A stretch of 15,281 nt of DNA from Phoronis ovalis (GCA_028565635.1 JAOXYB010028278.1:1-15281); one strand, 5' to 3'. Numbered from the stretch's first letter, positions 1 to 9,819 are shown. Notes: generated by a model from the sequence alone, not told the origin. A program made the numbers and translations.

Positions 1-54
1 TCATATTAATAATATGCAATTCCTTTCGCTCAAATAGCCAATTTAAACAGCGTA

Positions 55-81
55 CAATGATGATTCTTTGAATCGTCATTG
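55..81. repeat. 12-bp inverted repeat with 3-nt loop
   Basis: CAATGATGATTC (55-66), loop TTT, GAATCGTCATTG (70-81). Eleven of 12 positions pair, and the twelfth is T opposite G, which would be a wobble pair in RNA. It may be a chance hairpin or a transposon end; no role can be assigned. Confidence 0.6.
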
Positions 82-177
82 TCTTGTTTAAAAAATGTGA
101 TGTAGATACTTACAACTATTGAAATACTCAATTTAAAAAGACGTTTAACAAAATCAGATCATTAACTTTAAAGAAAC

Positions 178-247
178 AAGAATTTCTGTCATGATAAGAA
201 TTTCTGTCATGATAAGAATTTCTGTCATGATAAGAATTTCTGTCATG
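178..247. repeat. 18-bp minisatellite, about 3.9 copies
   Basis: The unit ATAAGAATTTCTGTCATG is repeated head to tail with no mismatches: a slightly shortened first copy (178-193), then 194-211, 212-229 and 230-247. Perfect identity among copies implies recent expansion by slippage. The unit contains the near-palindrome TCATGA across copy junctions. It does not form part of any coding frame I can support. Confidence 0.95.
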
Positions 248-429
248 ACTATTCACTAGTGCACCACTAATGGTAATTGGAAATCTAAATTCTAGATTCT
301 TGATTGATAACAGAAAGGTCCTGACTTTCGTTTCTGAAAATCATAAAAATATTGTATGCTAAGCACACGAATACAATTGACATGATAGGTAAAGTGCAAT
401 TTTCCTTTAAGATAATCAGTCATTCATTA

Positions 430-452
430 AATAATTAATTAATTAATATAAT
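430..452. repeat. AATT-rich simple repeat
   Basis: A run of AATT units (AATAATTAATTAATTAATAT) of simple-sequence type. It is short and self-complementary, with no other evident content. Confidence 0.7.
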
Positions 453-937
453 GTTTGGGTAAAATGCTTACTGTCCAAACATGTTTTTTGGCACATGGAT
501 GTACCTTGCGACTCAACCCCAGGAAAAATTCACTATACTTTCCTCCGAATAGTTGCTCAGGGTTGTTAAGTCAATCTTTTCCCTGTGCATTAAAATTAAA
601 TTTTTAAAAGTCTCACTATAGTCCTACAGTTTTATCGCAGGGACATGATTCATTTATCTAATTGTTCATCTCGTAAATATGCAAATATGGGCTTTTTGCT
701 TGGGGTCTCATACCCCCACCAAAATGGTGTCTAAGGAATTCCTGGAAACATAAAATTTAATTTACTTTTTCAGCATTTTCAAACTAAAAGTCAATGTTTG
801 TCATTTGTCTTGTTTATTTAACCACTGTTGCCAAATTTTTTTTTTGGATCAAATTTATTTTAAACTTCTTGTACAGTTTATAATGGAATCAAAACCAAGT
901 AAACAATCGTGGTTAATTTAAATTGTATTTAAATTTT

Positions 938-1628
938 GACCTGGATCCCTTCCAAAATGGCTGATTGGTGGCCATGTTTGTTCTCCAGATTGAACATGTA
1001 TGTCACAATAACAGCTTCAATTTTTATCCAATCAGCTTCACATTAGATGCAGAGTAAATATGGTCAAAGTATAAGTTACGTATAATTTTGACCCAGGTTA
1101 CTTTTATTATGCCCTGCTGGTGGCCATGTTTGTTCCTGAGAGGGTACATCACATTGCACCCATTTTGGGAAAGACGATTGACTGCACGATTTGAAGGTGT
1201 ATTTATGAAGGCCATAGATTGGTGATGGATGAGGCTTAGTGACATTTTAATGACCTGGAGAAGTAGATCAAAAGCCAATACTAATCTTCAACATTTTTTT
1301 CTTGTGCAACTGCTTCAAATTTTATTTGATCAGCTTTATATTTGAGACACGTAAACACAGGTAAATGTGCAGGTCAGTATCATATCCAAGATGGCCAACT
1401 GGTTGCCATGTCTGTTCTGGAGATGGTACGTTGCAATAACAGCTTCAGTTCTTACCCAATTAGCTTCATATTCGGTATAAAGTAAGTACAAGTCAGATGT
1501 TATCTTGACCTAGATTACTTCCAAAATGGCCGACTAGCAGCCATGTGTGTTCCTAAGAGGGCATATGACAGTGGGCAATTTCCAGAATAACAAAGCGTTA
1601 CTGCATGATTCGAAGGTGGATTCATGAA
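938..1628. repeat. Diverged ~430-bp tandem duplication of an intronic repeat
   Basis: Two copies run from about 938-1210 and 1370-1628. Shared marks in order: GACCTGGAT / GGTCAGTAT, CCAAAATGGC / CCAAGATGGC, GCCATGT(T/C)TGTTC, AATAACAGCTTCA, CCAAT(C/T)AGCTTCA, TTTTGACCCAGGTTACTT / CTTGACCTAGATTACTT, a second GCCATGT.TGTTCCT(G/A)AGAGGG, and GAAGGTG.ATT.ATGAA. Offsets between copies are 417-434 bp. Within each copy the GCCATGTTTG motif itself repeats about 135-150 bp apart, and a third worn AGCTTCA-type piece lies at 1306-1345. This is probably an old non-coding transposable element family. The AAAATGGCCGA motif recurs inside the element in intron 4 (near 9330). Confidence 0.75.
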
Positions 1629-2311
1629 CATACAATAAGAAATATCTTCGATGTTTGAAAGTACTTGTATGTATTATGATTCTAAAAATGACTTCCACCA
1701 AATCAGACATGATTTAAAAATTGCACTTCCTACATACGGACCACATATTGCCCATACTGACCAATCACTCTAATGTGATGGGCATCTGTTAGCACAGACA
1801 ACTTTATGTAGTGTCCTAGTACTTTCATGTCACACTGTACTGCAAGCTGCATTATAGTGGACTTATACTTCTTATTGTTATAGTTGTCTTTACACAAACT
1901 AAATTGATTTTCTTATTGTTAATTGTGGTGAGTATTGTTTGCATGGTCCAACATATTTATTTTAGCTAGTTTAATTGATAAAAAAGACAAAATAAAAGTA
2001 TGTTCATTTTGAAAGTAAACAACTCAGGATCCCTAAATCTGTATTTTGTTTTTTTCCAAGCAGTCCTTGCGACTTCTGCATGCCATTTTGCATTAAATTG
2101 TATCAATTGTTCCCTTAAAAATGTTACGTGAGCTTGCTTTTGATTATTTTAAAAAGCAGAATTCAAAAGAAATATAATACTGCAAGTGAAAAACACTTAA
2201 ATTTGCAAAGTTGATTATTTGCATAAATAATCCCCATGTCTACAGCCACAAAATTTTTGCAATGCTCAACAGATATAAACTTTCACAGAAGTTTATGCCT
2301 CAGTGCAGCAA

Positions 2312-2347
2312 AAACTGGCAAGTTCCAACTTTGTTACTTGCCAGTTT
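2312..2347. repeat. Perfect 12-bp hairpin upstream of exon 1
   Basis: AAACTGGCAAGT (2312-2323) and its exact reverse complement ACTTGCCAGTTT (2336-2347) flank a 12-nt loop. All 12 pairs are Watson-Crick. It lies 102 bp before the exon 1 acceptor, in presumed intron, so on the transcript it could form a stable stem. It could instead be the trace of a small foldback element. Confidence 0.8.
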
Positions 2348-2449
2348 CTTCACTTTTTTCTGATGAATTTTAGAGGAGTTCAAGGTCTGTCTTTATCACA
2401 CCAAGAATGATCACTTACTAATATGCTTCAATTATCCACTATGTTTCAG

Positions 2450-2553
2450 GTTCTACGGGACTACAGGAAGATGTCCATGTTGATTCTGATCTCGGATTGA
2501 GCCACCAAATGAATCGGATACATTTATCTTCTGATGACTCACCTAGCTCTGCA
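2450..2553 (+). CDS. Exon 1 of the visible gene (internal exon, 34 full codons)
   Basis: The acceptor is tttcag at 2444-2449 and the donor is gca|gtaatg after 2553. Only the frame that borrows one base from an upstream exon is open; the other two frames hit stops. It encodes residues 1-34, beginning STGLQED and ending LSSDDSPSSA, an acidic, Ser/Asp-rich stretch likely to be unstructured. The exon closes on a whole codon, which matches the phase-0 start of the next exon. The preceding exon must end with a single leftover base and was not found in 1-2449. A perfect 12-bp inverted repeat lies about 100 bp upstream of the acceptor. No domain is recognisable. Confidence rests on phase agreement with exon 2 rather than on similarity. 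Confidence 0.65.
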
Positions 2554-5385
2554 GTAATGTTTATTTTTTATAATAGTTTCACAGAATATAGTATTGTACT
2601 TTCTAAAATAGCCACCTTGTATACTTCATGGTTCTAAGCATTGAAATTACGCATTGCGTAAGCATGAAGTTCATGAGGCCTAGTCACGGTGCATTTTGGT
2701 GATAGCATGTTAATATTTTGTGTTTACTGCATGGAGAAAATGCCTTAGCTAGTACAAATCAATCATTGGCCTATTTTAAACGCCTTGAAAAAATTAGGGG
2801 TCAGTTTGCTTGTTTATTCAAAACGGTTTCTTCAACATCATTCCATGAAATATGTAAGAAAAAGCTGTATTATGTCACTTCATGTGATTACAATTATTAG
2901 CTTGTTAGTTAACTCGGCTATACAATGTACCATATAACCTAGCTCTCGTCATGGCCAATATGTATGTATGTGTGTGTCACTTTCAGAGACTTCTTTAAAA
3001 TCCATAAACTTGTCCACTCAAAAATTTCACTCAGATGTTTCTCATATGAAAACTTAGTAGATTTCTTCAAATTGGCTCGTTTCATTGGATATTTTTAATA
3101 TAATCAACAAAAAAAAAATTCCGGTCTTCGGAGATCGCATATATAGGTCATAACCTTGTGATACCGAGTTCAAACCCAAATATAGTCAACGAACTTCTCT
3201 TCGTACCATAGCGTCAGTTTTTTCCCAGGCTTCGTATCATCTCATCAGTTTCCGTTAGAATGACGTAATTTCTGGTCTCTCAACATGTCACTGTTTGTAT
3301 AAATGTCAGCCACTTTTAAGAAATTGTTTGTTTGTCATTGCCGACGGACCCACAAAAAAAATGTTCTACCACAAAAAAATTTCTGCTTTATTCTAGCAGA
3401 TTATTTGTTTTTGCACTTTAAGATCATTCTCAATCAAGATCTAGATACGTTTCTGGAATCTCACATTTGTTTTGCGATCACTCACTTCCTGAAACACTCA
3501 TCATAAATTCATCTGAAGTAGAAGTTGCATTAATTATTTCGTTGTTAAAATTGGCCTGACTATATCTAAAAAAAAATATCATTTGTCTGACCAGAGGCTG
3601 TGAGATTTAATTTAAAGATCCATCATGGTGGATGCTGCCTATCCAAAACCATCACCTATTGAAATGAAAGTCCTATAAGCATAAAATCCATTGTCATTAA
3701 AGTCATTAAAATATTAGTTCTCTGCTGCTCTAGCTTTCTTTATGGCATCAGTAATCCCAGTTGTTTTCCATGCTGACAGTATTAACTCCCTGTTTCTAGA
3801 TAGTTTTTCATATGCACGAACGAACCATTTTGCGTGCAATGCCTTGAGTTTCGAAAGACCTAGAGGGATTGTATCTCCCTTGCCTTCATGCATTGCGGTC
3901 ATAATATTCTCGGCGTACCATTGAACTAGTAGTCACCAGTGACCTACTTTCGCTTCAAGCATGCTGCATAGTAACCGATTTAGAAAAACAGTTTTCTAAT
4001 ACTTGACGATTGATAATTCGCACAATTTAAAACTCGCGAAAACGATTCTTGAAAAGGGGATTTACAGTAAATTAAATGTGTGGGACAATGTTTACGTAGT
4101 GTTGTGTCTCCGAAATTAACATGAGGCATTGATTGACATGTCACATTGAAATATGTTTGTATATAGCAATTATTACTACTTGGGCATACAGAAACCATCT
4201 TACATTTTTTACTTTTATCCAACACTTGCGTATATAACATGTCTTCAACATGAGTACAAAGTCGTAAAATTCGAAATCCGTTAGTTTATACTGTCATGAA
4301 AAGTCTTGAGTTTTACTTCTAAGAAGTCTAGATTCAAGTTCTTGAATAAATAAAATTGTCTTGAATGTTAATTGGTCAGTTATGCTTGTCATTCTTCTCA
4401 CCTGAAAACGAAATTCTTGTACCTACAGATTGACCCACCCCTCTAGTGTGGTTCGGCAACAGCAAACAAATATTGTTTAAGGATTGCCTTTAAAATATCC
4501 AAACCTACCAAGAGAAAATTAAAATCATCGTTCATTAGTGGCTGTATGCTATACTGCAGAATATTTTTTATAAACCTTTTAGTTTTTATAAACATCTAGC
4601 TTGTCCATAAGCAGGAGATAATCAAGGAGAAGGTCCTATGGATAATGCATTGAGACTGTCTCAAACACAGGCATTATTCCATGTATTTTGCAGTACTTTG
4701 TTATGCATGCCTTTTACCTCATTTTCCTAATTTAAAATCACTTCAGATGAACAATGGGAATGATCTGAGATGTTGCTTTTCCTATCACAGTGACAATGCA
4801 TGTAGAAGGCAGTTATATATTTTAAAACAATGTTTTTTTGAACGTACTGTTCATTATTAGGCCTGAAATTAAAAATTGTGTTTCAGGTCACCCAACTGAC
4901 CCAAATAGTAACATCTGACCCAAAAAAATTTTTTTATATTTCGAAACAAATACATGTGTTGTTTTATCATTGTGTATTTCATGTTTTGTTCAATATAAAA
5001 AATTGTTTCACAGCTAATCCTTGTGTCGTTATTCTATTCACTGTATTTTTCATGTTTTGGTAAAAAAACTTCTTTGTGGCATTATGCAAGTATTTAGGTC
5101 CTGATGTACAATTTGGGCAGCTTGTTTCAATGTTATTACATTTATATAATTAATGGAGCCAAATAGTATTAAACAGAAAATGTTTACATTTGGTCCATAA
5201 ATGCTATCTCTGATCATATAATGACCTACGAAAGCTTAGCCAAACATTGAGCCTCTTTGTTCTCTCGTTTTATTTTCTAAAACTTTCTACTTTATTTATA
5301 ATAATTGTATTTGGACCATATTCTAAATAATATTATATGCAACTGGAATGTAAGTTTTACAAAGCAATTCTATCATTATGTACAG
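2554..5385 (+). other. Intron 1 (2.8 kb)
   Basis: Bounded by gtaatg and tacag. It contains a reverse-strand transposase tail (3714-3932) and a stretch near 3121-3260 of slightly higher GC with a GAGTTCAAACCC box like that of tRNA-derived SINEs. The rest is AT-rich with no supported exon. Short open frames at 2718-2900, 3303-3506 and 4878-5063 lack splice context or codon bias. Confidence 0.7.
3714..3932 (-). pseudogene. Transposase C-terminal fragment, reverse strand
   Basis: The reverse-strand frame reads VQWYAENIMTAMHEGKGD, then IPLGLSKLKALHAKWFV-RAYEKL, then LILSAWKTTGITDAI before a stop at 3714-3716. A stop at 3933-3935 closes the frame upstream, so only about 72 residues survive. The order WYA..., a Lys-rich (L/I)KxLHAxW(F/L)V block, Y..L and W(K)xxGI(T)xAI is what I associate with the tail of transposase-derived proteins of the DDE superfamily that are common in invertebrate genomes. 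The catalytic region is absent. It is a dead 3' fragment inside intron 1, antisense to the host gene. The family name is from memory and moderate in certainty. Confidence 0.5.
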
Positions 5386-5614
5386 GAATTCCATGGGGCT
5401 GTTGAAAACAAGAAGCGTTCAGGGGATTCCAATGAAGAGAATTTTAGTGAGCCTAAGAAAAAACGTCCTACTAAATATGATTTGAATACAATGAAGCAGA
5501 AATTGAAAAGTAAGCGTAAGGGTTCGCCATCCGTTGAAAGCAGTTCGCAACTTGAACTGAAGAGGAAGTGTGATAGGTCAATCCCTGAAACTAACAGTTT
5601 GCAGCACGTACAAG
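5386..5614 (+). CDS. Exon 2: basic, Ser-rich region with nuclear localisation clusters
   Basis: The acceptor is gtacag|gaattc and the donor is caag|gtacgt, both close to consensus. The phase is 0 in and 1 out. It encodes residues 35-110. After an acidic start (GDSNEENFSEP) comes PKKKRP (5452-5469) and, 10 residues later, a second basic run KLKSKRKG (5500-5523). The first block resembles a monopartite nuclear import signal and the pair a bipartite one, so a nuclear location is the likeliest reading. The following SPSVESSS tract offers Ser/Thr phosphorylation sites next to the basic block. A third basic patch (LKRKC) follows. Codon use and base composition clearly differ from the AT-rich intron around it. 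No enzymatic motif is seen; the region looks like a flexible linker. Confidence 0.85.
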
Positions 5615-7660
5615 GTACGTTTGTACAGTATTTAATATCAGATTAAATGCATGTAAAATATTGTCTTACAAGTTGAAATTTTTAATTGACTGCATGCTCA
5701 CAAACTATAATTGATGTTAAATTTTATGAAAACCTATCTGTCAAATCTAATGTTCTGGGAGGGAGGCTACCGTTTTCTAGAGCTTCTCTTTACCAGAAAA
5801 AATTCTCCCTATGCGAGAACCAGAAATCTTGTGGCGTTTAAGTTTAGTCACCATGTAATTCCCGCATTGCTAAATTCAGATTCCAGAAGTAATGCCCGGC
5901 AGGAGCCAGTAAATTTCTGTATTTGAGGGACATGTACAGGTATGTATAATTCTCACAAAGTAAGACCCTCACTTTCATTACACCTATAGCCTCACAATCT
6001 TTTCTGTGAAATGATTGCTAAACTGTACCAAACAAACAGCTAATAATCCTATATATATATGTATAGCTCATCTGTGCAAAGTATCAAATTTGTAGGTACA
6101 GGGGTTTTTGGACTAATTTTTTTTTTTAATTAAAATTCGAAAACACATTTTTGTCGCTAAGGTTATATGATCAAATTCAAATTGTTTAACATCAGGATAT
6201 GTAAAATTTGAAGTATTAACTTTAAAATGTATACTTTATTTTGTATGTTTATCTCTTCATTTTAGTTACTAAAACATAAAACATAATTTATGCAAAAACG
6301 TGTATACGAACTGACTTTCAATCAGATAGGACCAGTTTTGAATGAAAATGTTTGCAAATGTCAGCTGTGATGCAGCGTATCACAGTGTAACATACAGAAA
6401 CAGGAAAAAATATGTACAAAACTCCTCCGTCAGCATAGGGTTAGCAGTCGAAAACATGTCAAGCTGTTGATCTCTTTGTCCAGAACAGGCTTTGTGTCCA
6501 TGGTGCATGATTATTTGGATGTCTTTCTGGATGTGGATTCTGTGCACACTGTCCTGGAGGACGACTTTGAGAGTGCACTGCTAATCTTGCAGGCACAAAA
6601 TCACTGAACGAAAAAGCGATGCGATGTAAAATACCAAAGGATTGTGCTATGCTCAATGTCTTAGTTGAGTGCACAATGATGGATGGTGATGGAAATCTGT
6701 GAAAGGGATGGATAAAAAGAATTAACAACATTATAGTAGGCGTTAGGGGGCAGTGCAGTTTTAACTGTTCAGAGACAGATGGACACTATTCACCTTGGCA
6801 ACAACCAAACCTGGGCAACCTTGAAATCATCATTTAGTATAACCGCATTACTGGGGCAGCAATATGATGGGCGAAAACGACAGCAAAGAGGTTAAAGCTC
6901 ATTGTAGTATTATAGTAATGTCATTATTCAAAAAATACAGCAGCAACATTCCAAAAATCTTTCAAAGGCTGCCTGCAATGAAACGTACATTAATTTTCGG
7001 CTACTGTGGTGACTGCCAAAAATGTAGGTATCAGTTTGTTGATTGTAGTGGGGAGAAGAAAAACAGTTGGCTATTTTGTAGCAGCAGGTATGGGCAAGTG
7101 TGAAGTCAAAATGGAAAAAGGATTGTTGGAAATTTGAATTTAGAGCTATCACACTAGGTCATAATGCAGGCTAGATTCTAGCAGAATACCAACACAACTG
7201 AGGCAGTGAACAGGGCTGAACATGATAGCTGCCCAAAAAATGTCAAAAGGCCATTTATAAACTTGCAATTGGGGAATCAGCAATCTTAAAACTGGAAGCA
7301 TGTGGTGTGCCACTCATGAAGGGTTCTAGAGCCGTCAATGCAATAAAAAGCATACAGAACGCAGACTGCTGTCAACAAATGTATAAAAAGAGATCAAATG
7401 TTCTGGCCAGGGAGTTGTGGAAGAAAAGACAAAGAGCAGCAGAATATTTCAACACAAAATTGAAATCTGATGACAGGAAACATGAGCTGGATCCTGTGAT
7501 TACTGTGTCAAAGAAAATAGCTAACAGAAATGATCACGCGTAAACTGGCAAGATCGTTCCCACATAAACAGATTAACAGAGAAATGTGTTGTTTTAAACA
7601 TGTTTTATTATTTCCTTTATGCCGGTAGTCAGTTGATTGTTATTTTCTTGCATATTACAG
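5615..7660 (+). other. Intron 2 (2.0 kb)
   Basis: Bounded by gtacgt and ttacag. From about 6360 to 7550 base composition is less AT-rich and contains broken coding-like stretches; the last part (7145-7543) resembles a Mutator-like transposase end. Frames at 6459-6731 (reverse) and 6864-7103 (forward) may belong to the same decayed insertion, but I recognise neither. The remainder is AT-rich with a poly-T tract near 6118-6128. Confidence 0.65.
7145..7543 (+). pseudogene. Decayed Mutator-like transposase C-terminus
   Basis: Three forward pieces in shifting frames read LGHNAG (7157-7174), then NTNTTEAVNRAEHDSCPKNV and INLQLG (7185-7274), then after a one-base shift near 7272 ESAILKLEACGVPLMKGSRAV (from 7274) through a Lys/Arg-rich end (ELWKKRQRA...) to a stop at 7541-7543. 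The order N-x-N-E-xx-N...CPK, a short LxLG...A segment, LExxG(V/I) and a basic helix is what I recall of the C-terminal part of animal Mutator-like transposase-domain proteins. Two stops and a frameshift show it is dead. It lies within intron 2, in the same direction as the host gene. The remainder of the transposase could not be identified upstream. Confidence 0.5.
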
Positions 7661-7738
7661 ACCCGGTTGTTGGTGCTGAAGGGGTGACTTTAGGAAGTAA
7701 CAGAACAGAAACAAATGCATGTGATGAACATGAAACAG
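7661..7738 (+). CDS. Exon 3: short symmetric phase 1-1 exon
   Basis: The acceptor is attacag after a T-rich stretch (7651-7660) and the donor is acag|gtatac. The exon is 78 nt and phase 1-1, so it can be skipped without breaking the frame. The split codon with exon 2 gives Asp (residue 111). The full codons encode residues 112-136, PVVGAEGV...TNACDEHET. The piece is acidic, with one Cys next to a DEHET motif. That motif is loosely echoed in exon 6 (SDEHTSKIC) and exon 9 (SEHNTDC), possibly a worn relative of the Cys motif there. No family is recognised. An open frame runs past both splice sites, so the limits rest on the splice signals and phase. Confidence 0.7.
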
Positions 7739-8822
7739 GTATACTATTGCTAATTAAAATGTTTTTAATGTGGCGAGTATGTGTATGGTATGGTACTATT
7801 TAGTTAAATCATAAATTTACGACAGGTCTAAGATAACATGGTAAAGTATAATTTTTCATTACCATCACACTGTGACTGGGAATGCAGTGATATCCTCTGT
7901 GTTGTTAGTTATGGTAACCATTTAATAATAAAACAAAACTTTAAACCATCATAATTTGTCACAAGCCTCTTCTGCAATACTACTTGCAGGAACTCAGTGA
8001 AACTATTATGGTATAACTAGAGGATGAATAATCTGGAATCATATTTTTGTTGTTTTTCAATATGGCTGACTGGTATATAATTAGTGAATAATAAATAATC
8101 TAGAATCCATTTGACTTTGAAAATTTTAAAAAATTGAGACAGATTTGTACATCCGTATAGAAAGATATTTTTGTGAAGTTTCAGCTTTGTAAATGCAGGA
8201 ATTTTTAACCTAATTTTTTTTGTAAATTTAACTTTGAAAACCTTTCCCAAACTTATAATTTTCATATGAGAATTCATAGCTTACGGCTAGGTCTCCTATT
8301 GTTAGTTAGAGACTCTTGTAGCTCTTTCCGCCATTGCTTTCAATAGAAAATTGTCCTATTGTATAATTGAAAGTTACTCTCTTTCTCAGAATGATAAAAG
8401 CATTGCAGCTGGACAGTTACATTCTTTAGAAATTCTATGAAGACGTATCCTAAATCTTCTCTATTCATTAAAATTATATACCAAGCAGAGTTAATTATTT
8501 ACAGTATTAATTAATTATGAGGAAACACATTTAAGGAAGTTGATAGAGCCTCAGCTGTAACCTTAGCTAAGATGTAGGTCAAACTGTACCATTGCTTGTA
8601 CTAAGACTGTTTTGCCATGCTCCTTCTGACGCTCGTGTATCATTGTAAGTTTCATCTAATAAAGTTGATTAAATATTTTAATTAATTGTACCTAAATTGA
8701 TTTGGTACATGTATGCATCAAAAAATTTAAAAAACATGTATTACCAAGATCTTTCTTTTCAAAATATCCTCCCATCCAACTCGTAGTAATTCCTACTATT
8801 TGTCTTGTTTCCTGTATTTCAG
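7739..8822 (+). other. Intron 3 (1.1 kb)
   Basis: Bounded by gtatac and tttcag. AT-rich throughout with no exon, repeat or transposon I can support. The reverse frame at 8017-8277 is low-complexity Lys/Phe/Ile and reflects base composition only. Confidence 0.7.
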
Positions 8823-8980
8823 CCAGTTTTTCATTCAAAACAGAACTGATAGACGAAGATATAGGGCAGCCCAGTGTTCTTGAAAATAATGTCTGTCGGA
8901 ATTGTTCAGATTCAGGAAAAGAAGTTGTGGAACTACCAATACTAAGCGCTGAAGAGGGATGTATAAAGCTAACATTGAAG
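8823..8980 (+). CDS. Exon 4: CxxC pair and start of the first strand-helix repeat
   Basis: The acceptor is tatttcag (8815-8822) behind a long pyrimidine tract and the donor is gaag|gtaggg. The phase is 1 in and 0 out. It encodes residues 138-189. An acidic run (ELIDEDIGQP) is followed by VCRNCSDSG, a CxxC pair that could bind zinc if partnered by Cys elsewhere. The exon ends in LSAEEGCIKLTLK, alternating hydrophobic and polar residues as expected of a beta strand. Joined to exon 5 this continues into VDSADDLKRIL, and the strand-plus-helix pattern returns in exon 6 (GGKLSVRV then EKALEERI). The open frame continues into hydrophobic intron sequence after the donor. I take that as intron, because the splice site and phase fit exon 5. 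Confidence 0.8.
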
Positions 8981-9206
8981 GTAGGGAATCTTATATTTGT
9001 CTATGTAGCTCTACTTAACATATTTTGGGAAACATTTTTGTTGCAATTTTGTTTGCATACTGATCTGATACTGATATCTCTATGGTAAATTAGTGAACAT
9101 TCAATTAAAATGTCTTCAATTGTTTTAATTCAAATTTCAACAGACGTGTTTTATTGTACCCCCGGCAGTAGGCTGGAGGTACTTTGGATTTACCCTGCAA
9201 CCGCCA

Positions 9207-9432
9207 CATCAAATTCACTGTTAGTGGGATATCTCACGAAGGGAATGTGATATCCATTTGAAATTTAAATGATATATTACTCGCATAGTGAAAATGAAGC
9301 CTATTGATATTGAGGTCATTGAGAACCAAAATGGCCGAATGGCGTCCACATCAAGCACGTCAAATTCACTGTTAATGGGATATATTTGAACAATGGAATG
9401 TGGTATCCATTTGAAATTAAACATTACATTAC
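9207..9432. repeat. Direct repeat with ~151-bp spacing inside the element
   Basis: The segment CAAATTCACTGTTAGTGGGATAT...GGAATGTGATATCCATTTGAAATTTAAA (copy 1, about 9207-9280) returns as CAAATTCACTGTTAATGGGATAT...GGAATGTGGTATCCATTTGAAATTAAA (copy 2, about 9358-9432). Similarity is high, with few substitutions and a small change in the middle. Both copies lie in the left third of the Helitron-like element. Confidence 0.85.
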
Positions 9433-9552
9433 ACTGTTTGTAAGATATAATGTAATAGGGGGTTTATTGTTTTTCACATTATTCCTGTAATATTAAAGAC
9501 TAGACTTTATCTACATTAGATCATCTTTATACATGAACATCTTAGAATCATT

Positions 9553-9596
9553 ACAACCACAGGACAAGATAATGACAACCACAGGACAAGATAATG
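9553..9596. repeat. Exact 22-bp tandem duplication
   Basis: Two identical 22-bp copies abut at 9553-9574 and 9575-9596, each starting ACAACCACAGG and ending AAGATAATG. The lack of any difference suggests recent slippage. Confidence 0.95.
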
Positions 9597-9819
9597 TCTT
9601 TTTAACTATAGGAAAAACAACTCTTGCTTATGTTATATTTCATAGCTAGAACCACAAAACACCAATGACTGTTGAGAATATTTTGTACTAAAATGCTTTA
9701 TTTTTATTTTTTGGCATCTTTTCAATTAATTTATTGATCTTCCAATTTTCACTAAGACATATCTCAAAGTCTGTTATAGACAAGGACATGATATTTGAGA
9801 TTTGACATCCCCAGGGTAG

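Larger units (their letters stand above)
1..2449. other. Upstream non-coding stretch: intron or 5' flank of the gene
   Basis: No coding exon could be supported here. Reading frames are short and without splice context. The stretch holds an imperfect hairpin (55-81), an 18-bp minisatellite (178-247), a TTAA-rich simple tract (430-452), a diverged tandem duplication (938-1628) and a perfect hairpin (2312-2347). Because exon 1 begins mid-codon, at least the 3' part must be intron. Confidence 0.6.

Noticed and set aside
3121-3260. tRNA-like stretch with a GAGTTCAAACCC box (possible tRNA gene or tRNA-derived SINE)
   Set aside because: Only the B-box-like motif fits; I could not pair an acceptor stem or anticodon arm, and no A box or poly-A/T tail with target duplication was found.
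4878-5063. Possible exon after tttcag near 4886
   Set aside because: No donor in a suitable phase; the translation is low-complexity Phe/Lys/Ile from AT-rich DNA.
6459-6731. Reverse-strand 90-codon frame as a gene
   Set aside because: No recognised domain and no start context; it may be antisense of a decayed insertion, so it is only noted as unexplained.
8702-9088. Whole 128-codon frame as a small membrane protein
   Set aside because: Only 8823-8980 is coding by splice sites and phase; the hydrophobic parts on both sides translate intron sequence.
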